From Membranipora membranacea (taxonomy: Eukaryota; Bryozoa; Gymnolaemata; Cheilostomatida; Membraniporidae), in contig OU612072.1 of NCBI GenBank assembly GCA_914767715.1, positions 20,274,001 through 20,338,000 of the forward strand: 64,000 bases of DNA. Reading direction: 5' to 3'. A model generated the notes under the pieces. It had not been told where the DNA came from. It did no database searches and saw only the letters and a program-made list of their open reading frames with translations. Positions 1 through 11,301 of the stretch are shown here, piece after piece. Each line of letters starts with the position of its first letter. Position 1 is the first letter of the stretch. Both the position numbers and the translations under genes were made by a program.

Positions 1-405
1 TATATAACTTAAAAGCTGCATGGTGCGTAAAGTATGTGATGAGAGCACCAAGTTAGCTTTTTACTGCTTGGCACTGAACCCTGCTAATGTATATGTAGGC
101 AGATAACTCGATTTTTTGCTATCATTGTCGCATATTCGACCCACTAGGGGCCGAATACCCAAGCAGAACAGACACCTCTCTTTTACTCATTATTGCTCAT
201 GTTTGGTTTGTATGGAGTTCTTCCTGTTGAGGAAGAAGGCAACTCCATACAAAAAGTGTTTTGTTTATCTAATCAAATTTATCCACAACATTTGTTTTTT
301 GAACTTTGTTACAGGTAGGTATTAATTCAATTAACTAATGACTCATAGTTGAGATGCCTTTTCGACATTAAAATCAATTTGTATTCTTGAATATTAAACT
401 AAGTT
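1..405. other. Intergenic, no gene seen
   Basis: No splice-supported or domain-bearing reading frame is visible. Bases 30-100 resemble the TGATAAGAG-type dispersed unit found near 9 and 17 kb (GTGATGAGAGCACC, then a 'ttactgcttgg' block), so this edge is probably a decayed copy of that repeat. Confidence 0.5.
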
Positions 406-745
406 AAATACCAGAAAAGCAATCTTTACCATACCAGATAAACATGCTCCAAGGGCTCTCCCACCAGAACTGATCAGCCTTGATGTTCCCCCGGTCTTAT
501 ATGCACCGGAGGTCATCACTGTTGATAGGCATGGCCAAAAACCGGGAGATTGCATTTGCCCATCGATCACTTTAAATTTGAAAATAAAAATGCAAATAAA
601 CTGACTTCCTCTTGAAAAAATGGCGATAGCATTTTGATTTTTGTCTGATAAAAAGGTTTAATTATACATTGTTATATGACAGCGATTGAACCTCCCAAAA
701 AAGCGGAGATAAGATGTCTGATAGCTGAGATTAATTTATTTACGC

Positions 746-1303
746 CTAGTACACAACAGATTTCGTCAAAAGATAAAACTGAGATTGGTCTCTGATTTGA
801 AGTGGTTGACACTGTCTGTTATCACTTGCTCCCATCTTCTTGGTTTTATTCTCTCTATCCGAAATCTCCTGAGCCTGAGCTGTGAGAACTTGAGATCCCA
901 CAGCTTCTGCTCCTCCTTCTCCTTGACTCTCCTGAGTCATCCAAGTAAGCTGTGATGTTATCTCACATGTTTTCATGAAATCATTTTTATGACTTCCTAA
1001 TGGACACAAAATACCCGTCCTAAAGTGTCCTACCACATAATCCATTCTAACTAGGGTGGGCAGTGCTTGGATGTATGAAAATAGAAGGGCAAAAGGTGTA
1101 ATTTCTGTACCAAGATATGGTACCCAAGAACGCCTTGATATGGACAATATAACCAACTGCGCTGAGAAGCTCTCCAAAGCAGATACTGCCAAACACAGAT
1201 TGAAAACCAAATCCCTCAAAATAGTGGCCATCAACGCACCAAACCCTTTAATCTCCGTTGACATGCTACTATCCGGTTGCTTTACGGCTCTGCGCCACCG
1301 CAT
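746..1303 (-). CDS. Conserved repeat-borne ORF, unknown function
   Basis: A 185-codon frame on the minus strand within repeat copy A. The N-terminal two thirds is hydrophobic with candidate membrane-spanning stretches (for example around the CLAVSALESF and LLFSYIQALP segments). The C-terminal third is polar and Gln/Glu-rich (QESQGEGGAEAV, then SDRENKTKKMGAS). In repeat copy B the C-terminal ~90 codons remain open at 48,889-49,239 with conservative differences, while the upstream part is shifted and stopped. I do not recognise a family. It could be a protein of an uncharacterised mobile element, a captured host exon, or chance. Conservation of the C-terminal frame between two otherwise drifting copies is the only coding evidence. 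Confidence 0.35.
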   Translation of the reverse strand: MRWRRAVKQPDSSMSTEIKGFGALMATILRDLVFNLCLAVSALESFSAQLVILSISRRSWVPYLGTEITPFALLFSYIQALPTLVRMDYVVGHFRTGILCPLGSHKNDFMKTCEITSQLTWMTQESQGEGGAEAVGSQVLTAQAQEISDRENKTKKMGASDNRQCQPLQIRDQSQFYLLTKSVVY

Positions 1304-1483
1304 TAATCTTCGTAGAGACTGTTTTAGATCGCAGGCTATCCTTATTTTCTATTGTTGTATATATGTACACTAAAAATAGATTTTATGCAACAGTTTTAGA
1401 CAGCAGAATTTTTATAAACCAGTTTTACTACAGGCAAACCAGTTTTTTATTTCTCAATCACCCCTTGTGACAATAAAGGTCCG

Positions 1484-1941
1484 TACATACATACATACAA
1501 ACAAACATACGTACGAACATACGTATCTATGTACATTCGTACGCACGCACGCACGCACTCACGCACGCACGCACTCAAGCACACACACATACATACATAC
1601 ACACACACATGCATATACATACACACACACATGCATATACATACATACATACATACATACATACATACATACATACATACATACATACATACATACATAC
1701 ATACATACATACATACATACATACATACATACATACATACATACATACATACATACATACATACATACATACATACATACATACATACATACATACATAC
1801 ATACATACATACATACATACATACATACATACATACATACATACATACATACATACATACATACATACATACATACATACATACATACATACATACATAC
1901 ATACATACATACATACATACATACATACATACATACATACA

Positions 1942-1973
<32 letters not shown>

Positions 1974-2006
1974 CATACACATACATACACACACATACAT
2001 ACTTAC
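1484..2006. repeat. (TACA)n microsatellite
   Basis: Almost uninterrupted tetranucleotide repeat with ACGC and ACAC variants at its left edge. It makes long meaningless open frames on both strands. The array at the same place in repeat copy B (49,677-49,860) is much shorter, so the two have changed length independently. Confidence 0.98.
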
Positions 2007-3900
2007 CTCTATTATGGTAATTTATAATGGTCCTAACATGGTTGACATGCAAAAAGCGGCATTTTGCAGCTAATTTGCAGGCAATTTAGACAAATCGTCT
2101 TCCAAACAAGGAGTTATTCGCCACTAAGAATGAGATATAGGTAGGCAAGCATATTAGACAATTGATACCAACATTCAGTCATCTGGAGGACATACTATCT
2201 TGTAAAAATCAACCAAAGTAAGTAAGTTCTTGGTTCACCAGACATTATCAATCTGAAGATATTGCAAGTGGTGTCCTTTTTTCTCAACGTTACTCATCTG
2301 TCACATTAGCACAAGGGAGAATGACAACTGCTTGTGTATTGCATTGTGGGATACTAAAACATCATTATTAATTATTTGACAGCTTTTTTTTTCCTCAAAC
2401 TACCTGTCCCTCCCACCCAAAAACCTGTTCAGCTGTTCTAATAGTGCCCTCTAAACCTTTTTCGAGGAGCACAGAAGGGCATTGAAATTTAAGGGAGAAA
2501 GGGTTTTGAAAATTATCAAAATTCATATTGAGCTATGTTGTTTAAACATGTTGAACTGTAATTTTTGGACTGAAAATTGATGGTGCAGGGGGTGACCGCT
2601 GACCTTGGTACAGTCGGGTTGGGAGCCATTTGGGGCGAATCGTAGCCTGGCTTATTATTTTAAAACAACCCCAACCATTGGACGGGTTGAAATAGAAAAC
2701 AAAGTTAATGCGCGTTGCATTGTGGGATATTCATTCACCTATCTAAGAATATTTGGCCGCCTAAAATCTATTTGATCAAAAATGAGGAAAAAGGAAAGAC
2801 ATATATAATTATTTCAAAATCAAGGAGAAGATTGTGATTGTGTGTGCCACCTGTGAATGATATTACAGCAGGCTGTAAATTCAATCCAATTGCAAATGGG
2901 TGTCAAAAGCATTGCGCAACATGGTCCCTCAGATAACATCGTCTTATAAAAGTATTTATTAATTGAATAATTTGCCCTACACATCGTAGCAAAAGTCTAA
3001 GTGAACCAATCTGTCAAGTTTCCGAAAAATTGGAAATTTCAGTATCTACATTGCATTGTGGGATATCATATTACTGCAGGACTATAATATTTTCTACTTC
3101 AAATAGGAATGGAACTGATAATTGGTCTGACTCAACAAGGCCTGATACACAAAATCACAATGACTGCCAGCAGAACCCGAATTAAACAAAGTCCAATGTA
3201 CTGCAATATTTTAATCACAGCAGCAACCTGATGAACCAATGACTAAAGATTATGAATATCAAAACAAGAAGCCTAGCCTAAAATATTATAGAGTTGTATG
3301 AGATGCAAAAAACTCAATTCATATCGAAGACAGATATTGAGATAAATTATAATGATGCAATGAAATTTAGTACGGAAATACCTTGATACCTCACTAATAA
3401 GGCACCAGTGCTTCCTTACTCTTCCGCTTTATTCTTAGTTTCTCTCAGTACTAATTGGAGACACATACTAAGCAAGCGAATGAAGTACTGGATTAATAAG
3501 AACCCTCCCACATCATTTAATAATGAGGTTATAAACAATGATTTTGATTTATTTTATAATTTATATCAGGCTGTCCCCTTCAATGGTATTTTGGGTGGTG
3601 CCAGTTTTTCTCACCTGAGTATATTATTAACATTTTGTATTCTGGTGATTGCTTTGTACTTGTTATGTGCATCAAATCTCTGACAAGGGAGGGGAAATAT
3701 TCATTTCACTGTTTTGTATCCCTAGACTATTGGACTGTTGTCGTATGTTTCTCTTATCAACGGGCAAATCACAGAGGTGCAATGGGCATATTATTGTTGT
3801 TTGCTTTACGAAAGTTACTTCTCGGTAATGAGAACTGTCGAAAGCACCACAGTTCCTACGAAAATATGATGCTAAATGAAAACAGACTGTTCATAACTGC
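2007..3900. repeat. Body of repeat copy A with CATTGTGGGATA motifs
   Basis: No convincing gene. The block aligns with 49,860-51,820. It carries the motif CATTGTGGGATA (or its close variants) near 2342, 2717 and 3052. The last lies in a short module ('cagtatctacattgcattg') that also occurs alone near 8.1 kb. Confidence 0.7.
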
Positions 3901-3904
3901 ATCG

Positions 3905-4235
3905 TAAGGAGCTTTGACGGCGCGAATAATCACATCCTTTGCTATCAAGCAAGAGGTCCTGGGTTCGATCCCCGTTCTCTTCACGAGCGATTTACCCTGG
4001 CTTTCCCTACCCACATAGCACAAAACCCGAATTCAAATTCAGCCAACAACTCTCACACATCACACACATCTCAAACTCTCATTATTTGCAAAACCGACAA
4101 TGGAGGTGTGTACTATCAGTAGTGATACAAACTGTCAAGGGTCTTTGAGCACTAGGGGTATCAATCACCTGTTCTCTGGTGAGTGCGGTTTAATTCGAAT
4201 ATCCTACCCCCACATAAGACAAGACAAATGCATCG
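3905..4235 (+). mobile_element. tRNA-derived SINE-like element
   Basis: The segment has a polymerase III B-box-like string GGGTTCGATCCCC about 60 nt after its start, preceded by a tRNA-like head (gcgcgaataatcaca). A conserved non-tRNA body follows, ending with 'gggtctttgagcactaggg' and 'cacctgttctctggtgagtg'. The same head and body occur at 51,825-53,060, where the body is split by an insertion. The A box is weak, so it is unlikely to be a working tRNA gene. Confidence 0.6.
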
Positions 4236-4305
4236 TTTTCAAAGGAGAATGAATAAACAAGAGAATAATACGGCAAAGTCTGGTTGGTGTACCACTCTTC
4301 CCATC

Positions 4306-6210
4306 CCTACACTGTCTTGACCAGGTCTTTGCAGACCGGGACTCAACATACCGGAGGCCAATTATATGTTTTCAATGAAAATATCCCTTCCTTATCGATT
4401 AAAACAATATACTAAGTTCCGTTAGGTTGGGGTACTTGGATCAGCACGCAGGCTATCGGGCCCGGCAATCATTCTCAATAGCAGATTAATCTCTCTGTGT
4501 TTCAAGCTTGTATGGTATCAGGCCAGGGGGGGTCACCCTCCCACCCTCCGTTATCAGCCTGTTGTAAATACAAACTTTGGCATCTGCAGTGCAAATAAAG
4601 TAGAGCATTTTAATCCTAGATGCTTTGTTTGACAGAAACTACTTAATTTTACTCAACAGCAGCTATGTGATGACAGGATGCTTTCTTTCTGGCAGGTCTA
4701 AACAAAGCATATACAATGGTTGATTGTTACATAGCAGGTTATATATATTTGTAAAGATATATATATATATATATATATATATATCAACTTGTTGTATATT
4801 AACGTAGTCAGCAATGCGGTCTGTTGGGTATTGTCTAGCTGTAGTGTCAATCCAGTGTAGAATTCTTCAGTATGCTGTCAGCAACCTGCTGTGGAATGTC
4901 AGGAATTACCATCGTTACTGATATTAGCAGAGTGACATATCCATCTACTGTATAACCTCAGTAACCAGCCTATCTGGAATGGCTATACCCATCAGTTGTT
5001 CTAAGAATTAAAAAAGGCATTTCCCTTTTATTTCATTGTTTAATTCAATTTAAATTAATTTTAATTTAATTTAAGTTTATAATTAAGCCTCAACCTTGGT
5101 TGTTGAGTCGATTGTTTGAGCAAGTAGATGGGGAATAATATTGGCGGTCCAGCGCCTGAGATCTTGTAGATGCAGTGGTGTCAGAAAGGTGTTAGACTAC
5201 AGTTCCTTTCGCTACAAGTCTGCAGACCATCCAAAAAATCCTTCACTGGAAACAGTGTGTCATGGAAATTAACAATCGTGACCTCAAGAGTTTGATTTTG
5301 GGATCTTCGATGAGTGCATATTAGTAGATATACAGTACTGACCTACTCCCTTGTCGGAAATTAGTTCTATTATGAAATATCAATTGTAGCATAAATAATA
5401 AAACACCTGTGTGGCCCAGTCAAACACTATAAGACACAGCGCCTAACACAGGAGTGGCATGCCATCTCTACTGTAACAGGGGTGTATTGCAAATATCCCG
5501 GATCCCCAGATGATCTTCGATTGAAGTATCGCCTGAAGTTGAGATGTGAGTCATCCATGAATTTTAAATCTCTTTCCAGATTTTTTATAATCAATTTATT
5601 TTCACTCACATTTCTTATCATTGGTATAAAGTTGGGAGACAATGTTACAATACGCCCCTGCCTGGGCTGTTATTACCATTTCCCTTACGACATTAGGATA
5701 TGTGTAGAAAATTTTCTAAGCATTCTATTCTGTCAAGCCTAAACAATGAAATTATTAATAACCAAGTAAAATATGTATAAATCAAACATTTGACTGCTAG
5801 TTTTATAAGAACAAAGAGGCCTTCATTGTATGGATGTATCGCAATCGTGTTTGGAATTTGTGAAATTCTTTCAGTATCTGTTCTTTTGCTTGAGTATGAA
5901 ATTTACGCATTTGTTTAGACAACTCACACATGTTTGAAGGGCCAAGCTTGCACTATGAATACAGGGCTGTACTAATGTACCAGTATCTTTCCATTTTAAA
6001 ACACCAGTACTTGATATCTTTGGGAATACAGAGTTTGTCAAGGTTTTACTTTGTGACTGTTATCACCTATTTCCTGCTGTTATTCTGGGTTTCTGGGATC
6101 ATTGCATCATATTACCCCCATACAAACTAATGATGTTGAAATCAAATAATAGTAAAAACACAAAAGAAGGAAGTTGTCATTGCTAAGCAAGCAGGCTGAA
6201 TGATGATTAA
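4306..6210. other. Intergenic, no gene seen
   Basis: AT-rich unique-looking DNA. Contains an (AT)n run at about 4757-4783 and an AT-rich imperfect repeat at 5038-5085. The short frames here have no domain signature or splice support. Confidence 0.6.
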
Positions 6211-6218
6211 ATGAGCAT

Positions 6219-6322
6219 GCAAGGGAGGGAGGGAGGGAGGGAGGGAGGGAGGGAGGGAGGGAGGGAGGGAGGGAGGGAGGGAGGGAGGGAGGGGGGGAGG
6301 GAGGGGGGGAGGGAGGGAGGGA
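6219..6322. repeat. (GGGA)n microsatellite
   Basis: About 25 near-perfect GGGA units. One strand is purine-only, so it could form triplex or G-quadruplex structures. Confidence 0.97.
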
Positions 6323-6469
6323 CGGAGCCCACTGGTGACTATAGCTTCACCTCAGTGCAGCTGTCATGTATGATTGCGGAAAATGCTGACATGTCAGAAT
6401 TACACTCAGTTTATTATCTGACAGATTAATTTTGTGAATGTTTTTTCCCAGCTGAGATCACATTATTTT

Positions 6470-6830
6470 AGATCTCCCTTGTACTACCATCATCTCTATC
6501 TTTTTCTACAAGGTCGTTTATTGACCCACAATGCTATAACTGTTTTGTTCAAATAGAAATAATCGAGAAGGATATGAACTAAAAATAGCGATCCTAAAGA
6601 AAGTATCTCCAAATATAATCTTCAGAGCATCTCAAGAGTCCAATTATTGAGACAGAGAAGCTGGTTGCTTTGTAAATACTTCACTGTGGGTTTAATGTAA
6701 CTGATTAACCAAAAAGACTCTCTATCTAAGAGTCTGGCCACTTTATAATAGTTCCTGGTACGGTGTTGACTGTGGGTATTTTTTATTACGACACTTAGCT
6801 CCATATCCTGTAATGCAACAGGAGAGAGTA
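6470..6830 (-). repeat. Dispersed repeat with decayed ORF (pair member 1)
   Basis: Homologous to 55,370-55,738. Both copies hold a minus-strand frame beginning MELS, followed by THS, then TRNYYKV and RLLDR. In this copy the frame shifts after about 45 codons relative to its partner. The spacing to 'ttgacccaca' downstream is kept. Family unknown; it may be one end of a retroelement, since its partner directly abuts a LINE tail. Confidence 0.55.
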
Positions 6831-7960
6831 CTGATATCCGGCGTTAGAATGCAGTGTTTTCTAATCGGTTACCCACAGTGATATCATGTGCTAGATATCA
6901 CTGCTCCTTTCTTCGCGTAACACGAACACCAAGGTGTACAATAAATCATTTTTGAAGATGGTTTTCGGGTGAAATAACGGTTGATGACTGATATTGTAAT
7001 ACCCTACTGATGCTATGAAACCCATGCAGGCATGTAGACAAAATAAAAAGAGCGGCACCTCTTTGACAGAATATGGTTGATGATCAGCTCAGGACAACCA
7101 TCTCTTCAAGAAATACATATAAGTTGATCTGGGAGGGAAATTTCAGGGGGATATATGTTAACTGTTTGTGTAGCTGACGGTTAATCTGTTCCAGAATACC
7201 ACATTCTTGCGCGTATAAAGCCGAATTGAGCGATAGAAACCATCACTTCAACTAAAAAGAGTGTACGTTTATTTTGAAAGTGAGTTGGGGCGAGGAAATG
7301 TACTGCTATTAAATAGAGCATATCACATATCAAACTGTACTGACAACCATACATTTCATTAACTTCAGATATAGAACTAAAACTCCAGTGTATTTTCTCT
7401 CTCCAGGTATTTATGATCTCACACCATTCATATTCCTGTAAAAGATGATGATAGATACTAATGGCAATCATTTCAAAACAGCAGATTGTAATTATTACTA
7501 TCTATACACTTTGTATAGAATCAAAGTATCATTACGTATTTATGTGGACAGCAATTCAATCTTTATTGAATAAAATTCTAATTTTGGTTTTGATGGCTGT
7601 GCATTACTACTCTTCTCATTCACACCAGCTGATAACTGTTAAAATATTCAGAAAATATTTATATATTAACGACTTCATTGGCATCAATTGCCAATCAGCG
7701 AAAAGCATCAACCAATTGTGTCTTCCTCATTCTTATGGATATATTGAAGTTATGGGGAGTTGTGCTCTCAGAGGAAAAGAGGGTATAACTTCGTCAATCT
7801 TTTAAATACTCCAATAGAGAGAGGACGTTGTTGGTATAAAAATATGGCATTGTTTGTCACTCACAGCATCTCAGAAAATGCATGGTGAGGTAGGGGTGGA
7901 CCTTGAGGAATATGATCCCTGGGAACAAAATGTCGCAAATACTTAATAATCATGCCTGAA
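6831..7960. other. Intergenic, no gene seen
   Basis: No domain-bearing frame and no obvious tandem structure. Confidence 0.5.
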
Positions 7961-8009
7961 TCTTGAAATGTACCATGATTAATAAAATCCTGGGTTCACA
8001 CTTAATCCT

Positions 8010-8135
8010 TCCTCCCTCTATAGGAAGGTTGGGAAATACCCGGGTACAGGTAGTTCGTCAGGGTTTAGGAAAATTAGAAAGACTTACAGTATCAACACTG
8101 CATTGTGGGATACTATATTACTATGATATATGGTG
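8010..8135 (+). repeat. CATTGTGGGATA short dispersed repeat
   Basis: The module reads 'tagttcgtcagggtttagg', then 'aaaattagaaag', 'cagtatcaacactg' and GCATTGTGGGATAC. The same order occurs near 3010-3065, 9985-10,075 and 50,870-50,925, so this is a short interspersed family with this motif near its 3' side. Confidence 0.6.
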
Positions 8136-8870
8136 TAGGAAGTGGAAATGGTTGTGGTTTACATTTTGTACTGCACCTATGTTGTGCAAACAGCAGGGGC
8201 AATGCAGCGAGGCCTATTACCACCAAACTACAATGACTGGCGGCACCGGAAATGAGCTTAGTTTACTCAGATCACTACTTGCTCCGATGTTGGCTTTAAC
8301 GTGCCTATCAATATATCTAACTCCAAAAAAATGCTTCATCCTCTACTGTATTAGGAATTGTGTTACATTGTAAAATGCACCATTCGTATTATTGAATAGC
8401 AGTGGATGAACCCTTGTCACCCGGCTTCATAAGGGCCACAGCTATTTTTTTGCGGCTGCACATCAAGCCTACAGTTCATGCGGATAAGACCATCAATACA
8501 TGCCTGATAAGAGTAGAACAGTAATAATATGATTCAGGATAAATTTGGAAAATAATTTGATGGGTTGTGTGTCTTGCATATGGGCTAAAGCATGAAGGTC
8601 GAGGGTCTAATACACAATGATTAGGAACTTACTGTACCCTGTTTCAGTTGAAGGCCAGTTGGAGAATACCTAGATACAAGCAGTCACTCAGGGTACATTT
8701 TACCATTTTTCTTTCTTGACTCTACCATTTTTGAATTTTTAACAATGTAACCTGGTAAAGTGTACTTGCAGGATATTTATGATAAGAGTGTCAATTACTT
8801 TGCGGCTGGAGTCCTAAATATTGGTGACATGAGAAGGTCTTATCAATGCCAAGTGCGCAACACAGCACCC
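8136..8870. other. Intergenic, no gene seen
   Basis: Nothing supportable. At about 8838 a lone CTTATCA half-motif precedes the duplicated units that follow. Confidence 0.5.
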
Positions 8871-8879
8871 TATTAAAAG

Positions 8880-9800
8880 TCATGCTTGTTCTACATAGGT
8901 TCCAAATATTCACCGCTCATGGCTAGATGCGTCAAACATTTGATAAGAGAACCTTTCACTGGATATTTTTGAATACTGTTGCACTAGTTTCTATTGTAAA
9001 TATTGCATTGTCATTAATACAGGCAATATGCGGTCTCATGGTCGATAATTCACAATACATAACCAGATGGCGACGATTTGATAAAAGCACGCAATTCACC
9101 TTTCACTGCATGTAGCCAAATATAGAGTTCCTGGGACTGTGTCTTAGAAGGGAATTAATTGATACATGACAACAGCACTGTGATGTTATCATAGCCTGCA
9201 TGCGCCTATGAATATATCACACATTAACCTTACATCTCAGACCAATAGTTAGCTACTTGGCCTCCTGTTTTATGATTTGAATTACACTATGTGCATCGCT
9301 TGTATAATAGAAGGACAGTGGGCGAAGCCAAGTCAAAAGTAAACGGAGACAAGACTATACAGTCAATGCATGTAGGACAGCTAAGGGTAAAATTCACACT
9401 TCTTGTTCTACATCAGTTCTAAATAATATGTAACCACTTATGGCTAAATGCGTCAATCATTTGATAAGAGAACCTTTCACTGCTTGTTATTGAATATTGT
9501 TGACACAGGTTTCTCTTATCAATGTAAATATTGCAAGGTCAGTAAGACATACAAATCCAGGTCTCATGATCAAACATAATATATATAACCAGATGGTCAC
9601 ACAACTGATAAGAGCACCCAATTAACCACTAACTGCTTGTGGCTGAATATAGTTAATGTGACTGTCTCTTATCAGTGTAGTTTACATCACACAGCAACAT
9701 ACACTTGAGGGTTACTAACAAAGCCTGCATGAGCCTGTGAAAATATTACACACTTTTCTTACATCTAACCTCTAAATATGACTCAGCTACTTTCTCTACA
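8880..9800. repeat. Duplicated ~516-bp unit with inverted GATA-type arms
   Basis: 8880-9260 and 9396-9800 align as direct copies ('cttgttctacat', 'tggctaaatgcgtcaa', 'ataaccagatgg', 'agcctgcatg'). Each copy holds two sub-elements in which TGATAAGAG is followed 51-60 nt later by the inverse CTCTTATCA. Clear pairs are 9462-9470 with 9513-9521 and 9606-9614 with 9666-9674. The earlier copies (8941 and 9079) have decayed right arms. Related pairs occur near 16.84 and 17.01 kb. Confidence 0.75.
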
Positions 9801-9944
9801 ATTACGAGGCAGCGAATATTACAGGGTAGCATCAACATTCTCTGACATATTGTGGAGTATAAAATACGATTGAATCTAGGATAGTTTATTGAGAATCAGA
9901 TGTCTGGTTCTGAAAATGTGCTAAAAATAAAAAAATGGTTCTGG

Positions 9945-10135
9945 TTTGGCACAGCTGCAGCATTCAGCCCTTCGTCAGTTTTTAAGCAGGTTGGGGAGCA
10001 CCTGGGTTCAAGCAGTCAGTCAGGGTTCTGGAAAATTGAAAAGGAAAGCATCCAGGTTGCATTGTGGGATACCATAAGGCAACATAACCACATATATTAT
10101 TATGTTATTGGCTTTGGCTCAACAAACCACTGAAT
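9945..10135 (+). repeat. CATTGTGGGATA short dispersed repeat
   Basis: Another member of the family near 8.1 kb: 'gtcagtcagggttctgg', 'aaaattgaaaag' and GCATTGTGGGATAC at about 10,059. The open frame across it is a by-product of the repeat. Confidence 0.6.
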
Positions 10136-11295
10136 TGACTGCCGGATTCGTGATGGAAAAAAGACTGCTAAGATGGCCATCCGTAATTCAATTTTTTGAA
10201 GAGGGAATCGATATTTTTGTAACCTTGACAACATGATAGCGCCTGGTGGATATAAACCAATATTACATTATGACAGAAGGGTTACGCTGCTGGTGAAATG
10301 TTACTAGCTACGCCAACACACCTGCTCAAATGCTGCTGAGGCAATGTGGCTCTTCAGAAACACACAGAAAGGCTAGCATATCAACAACTGCAGATATTTT
10401 TGGTCTCAAAAAAACCTTGAGGAAAAATTATTTTAATTAGTAATTTTTATTAAACAAATATGGTAAGAATCAAAACTTGAAGCCTAGCCCTAGTTTTTTT
10501 GGAAGTTTTACAGAGTGGAGAATCGAAGCTGGATAATACGATAAAAAGTAGAACAATGCATGTAATATAGCAAGGTTTATGTAAGGTAATGTAATGAGGA
10601 ACTAAGGGGGAGGAGTGAAGCTCAGAAGTGAGCCCCGGGCTTTAAGCCCCCCCCCCCCATAAACTCCTCAGAAATTAAATGATTACTTAGTATAATCAGG
10701 ATAATTCATAAATAATTGTCCCTAATATAAACTTAAACTTAGAGCTCACTGAAACATCAGCAGCATGGTTCATCCAGTTCCTCTTTCTTGTTATACCATC
10801 ATCGGAAATTAAGTGAAGCAGCCAACATTTATTTCTGACTTTATTAGACACAGGAATCTGTTTTCTCATCGTAGCTCTTATTGTGGAGACATGAAGAGGT
10901 CAGCATCAACTCAGCATAGGCGCCAGCTTTAGTCTTTCTCGGGTAAACCAGCCTAAGAGTTCAGAAAACATAACAAATCAAATGAATGCTGAATATTTTG
11001 TGATTCGATTTAATGTTTGAGCGTGTATATTCGTAAGGTAACCATTCTGTCTTGATTTGTATTACTTACTTATAATAATTTGTGAAGAGCATGTTTATTC
11101 ATATGATCGGCAGCATGCTAAAATGATCATGTGACCTAATCTAGTGGTCACATATTATAAGGACACAACATTGGGGTTAGTCTGAGCCCCCCAGACTCTG
11201 GCCTCTCACCTGACCGACGGTCCCCTGGGGAAGACTCAGCCTAACAAGAACACAGCATACATTTTTTAATTAATTTCAATATTGCAATAAATATG
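10136..11295. other. Intergenic; region downstream of the NHL/mucin gene
   Basis: No gene seen. The minus-strand gene at 11,302-16,688 should place its 3' UTR and poly(A) site here. A C-homopolymer lies at about 10,648-10,660. Confidence 0.5.
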
Positions 11296-11301
11296 TATCC
11301 C

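Larger units (their letters stand above)
406..4305 (+). repeat. Dispersed composite repeat, copy A (~3.9 kb)
   Basis: The stretch from 'aagttaaataccag' near 406 to 'tggttggtgtaccac' near 4300 recurs at about 48,620-53,140 in the same order and orientation, with many substitutions and small indels. It contains a minus-strand open frame (746-1303), a TACA microsatellite, three CATTGTGGGATA motifs and a tRNA-derived SINE-like end. I found no terminal inverted repeats, LTRs or reverse transcriptase, so its class is open: a segmental duplication, or a long element decorated with smaller ones. Copy A keeps one long frame that copy B has lost. Confidence 0.8.

Noticed and set aside
1484-2006. CRISPR array
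   Set aside because: Simple tetranucleotide repeat without spacers in a eukaryotic intron-bearing context; no other array fits either.
1447-2073. Long open frames on both strands over the TACA array
   Set aside because: Produced by a stop-free tetranucleotide repeat (IHTY/YVCM repeats); no start context or domain.
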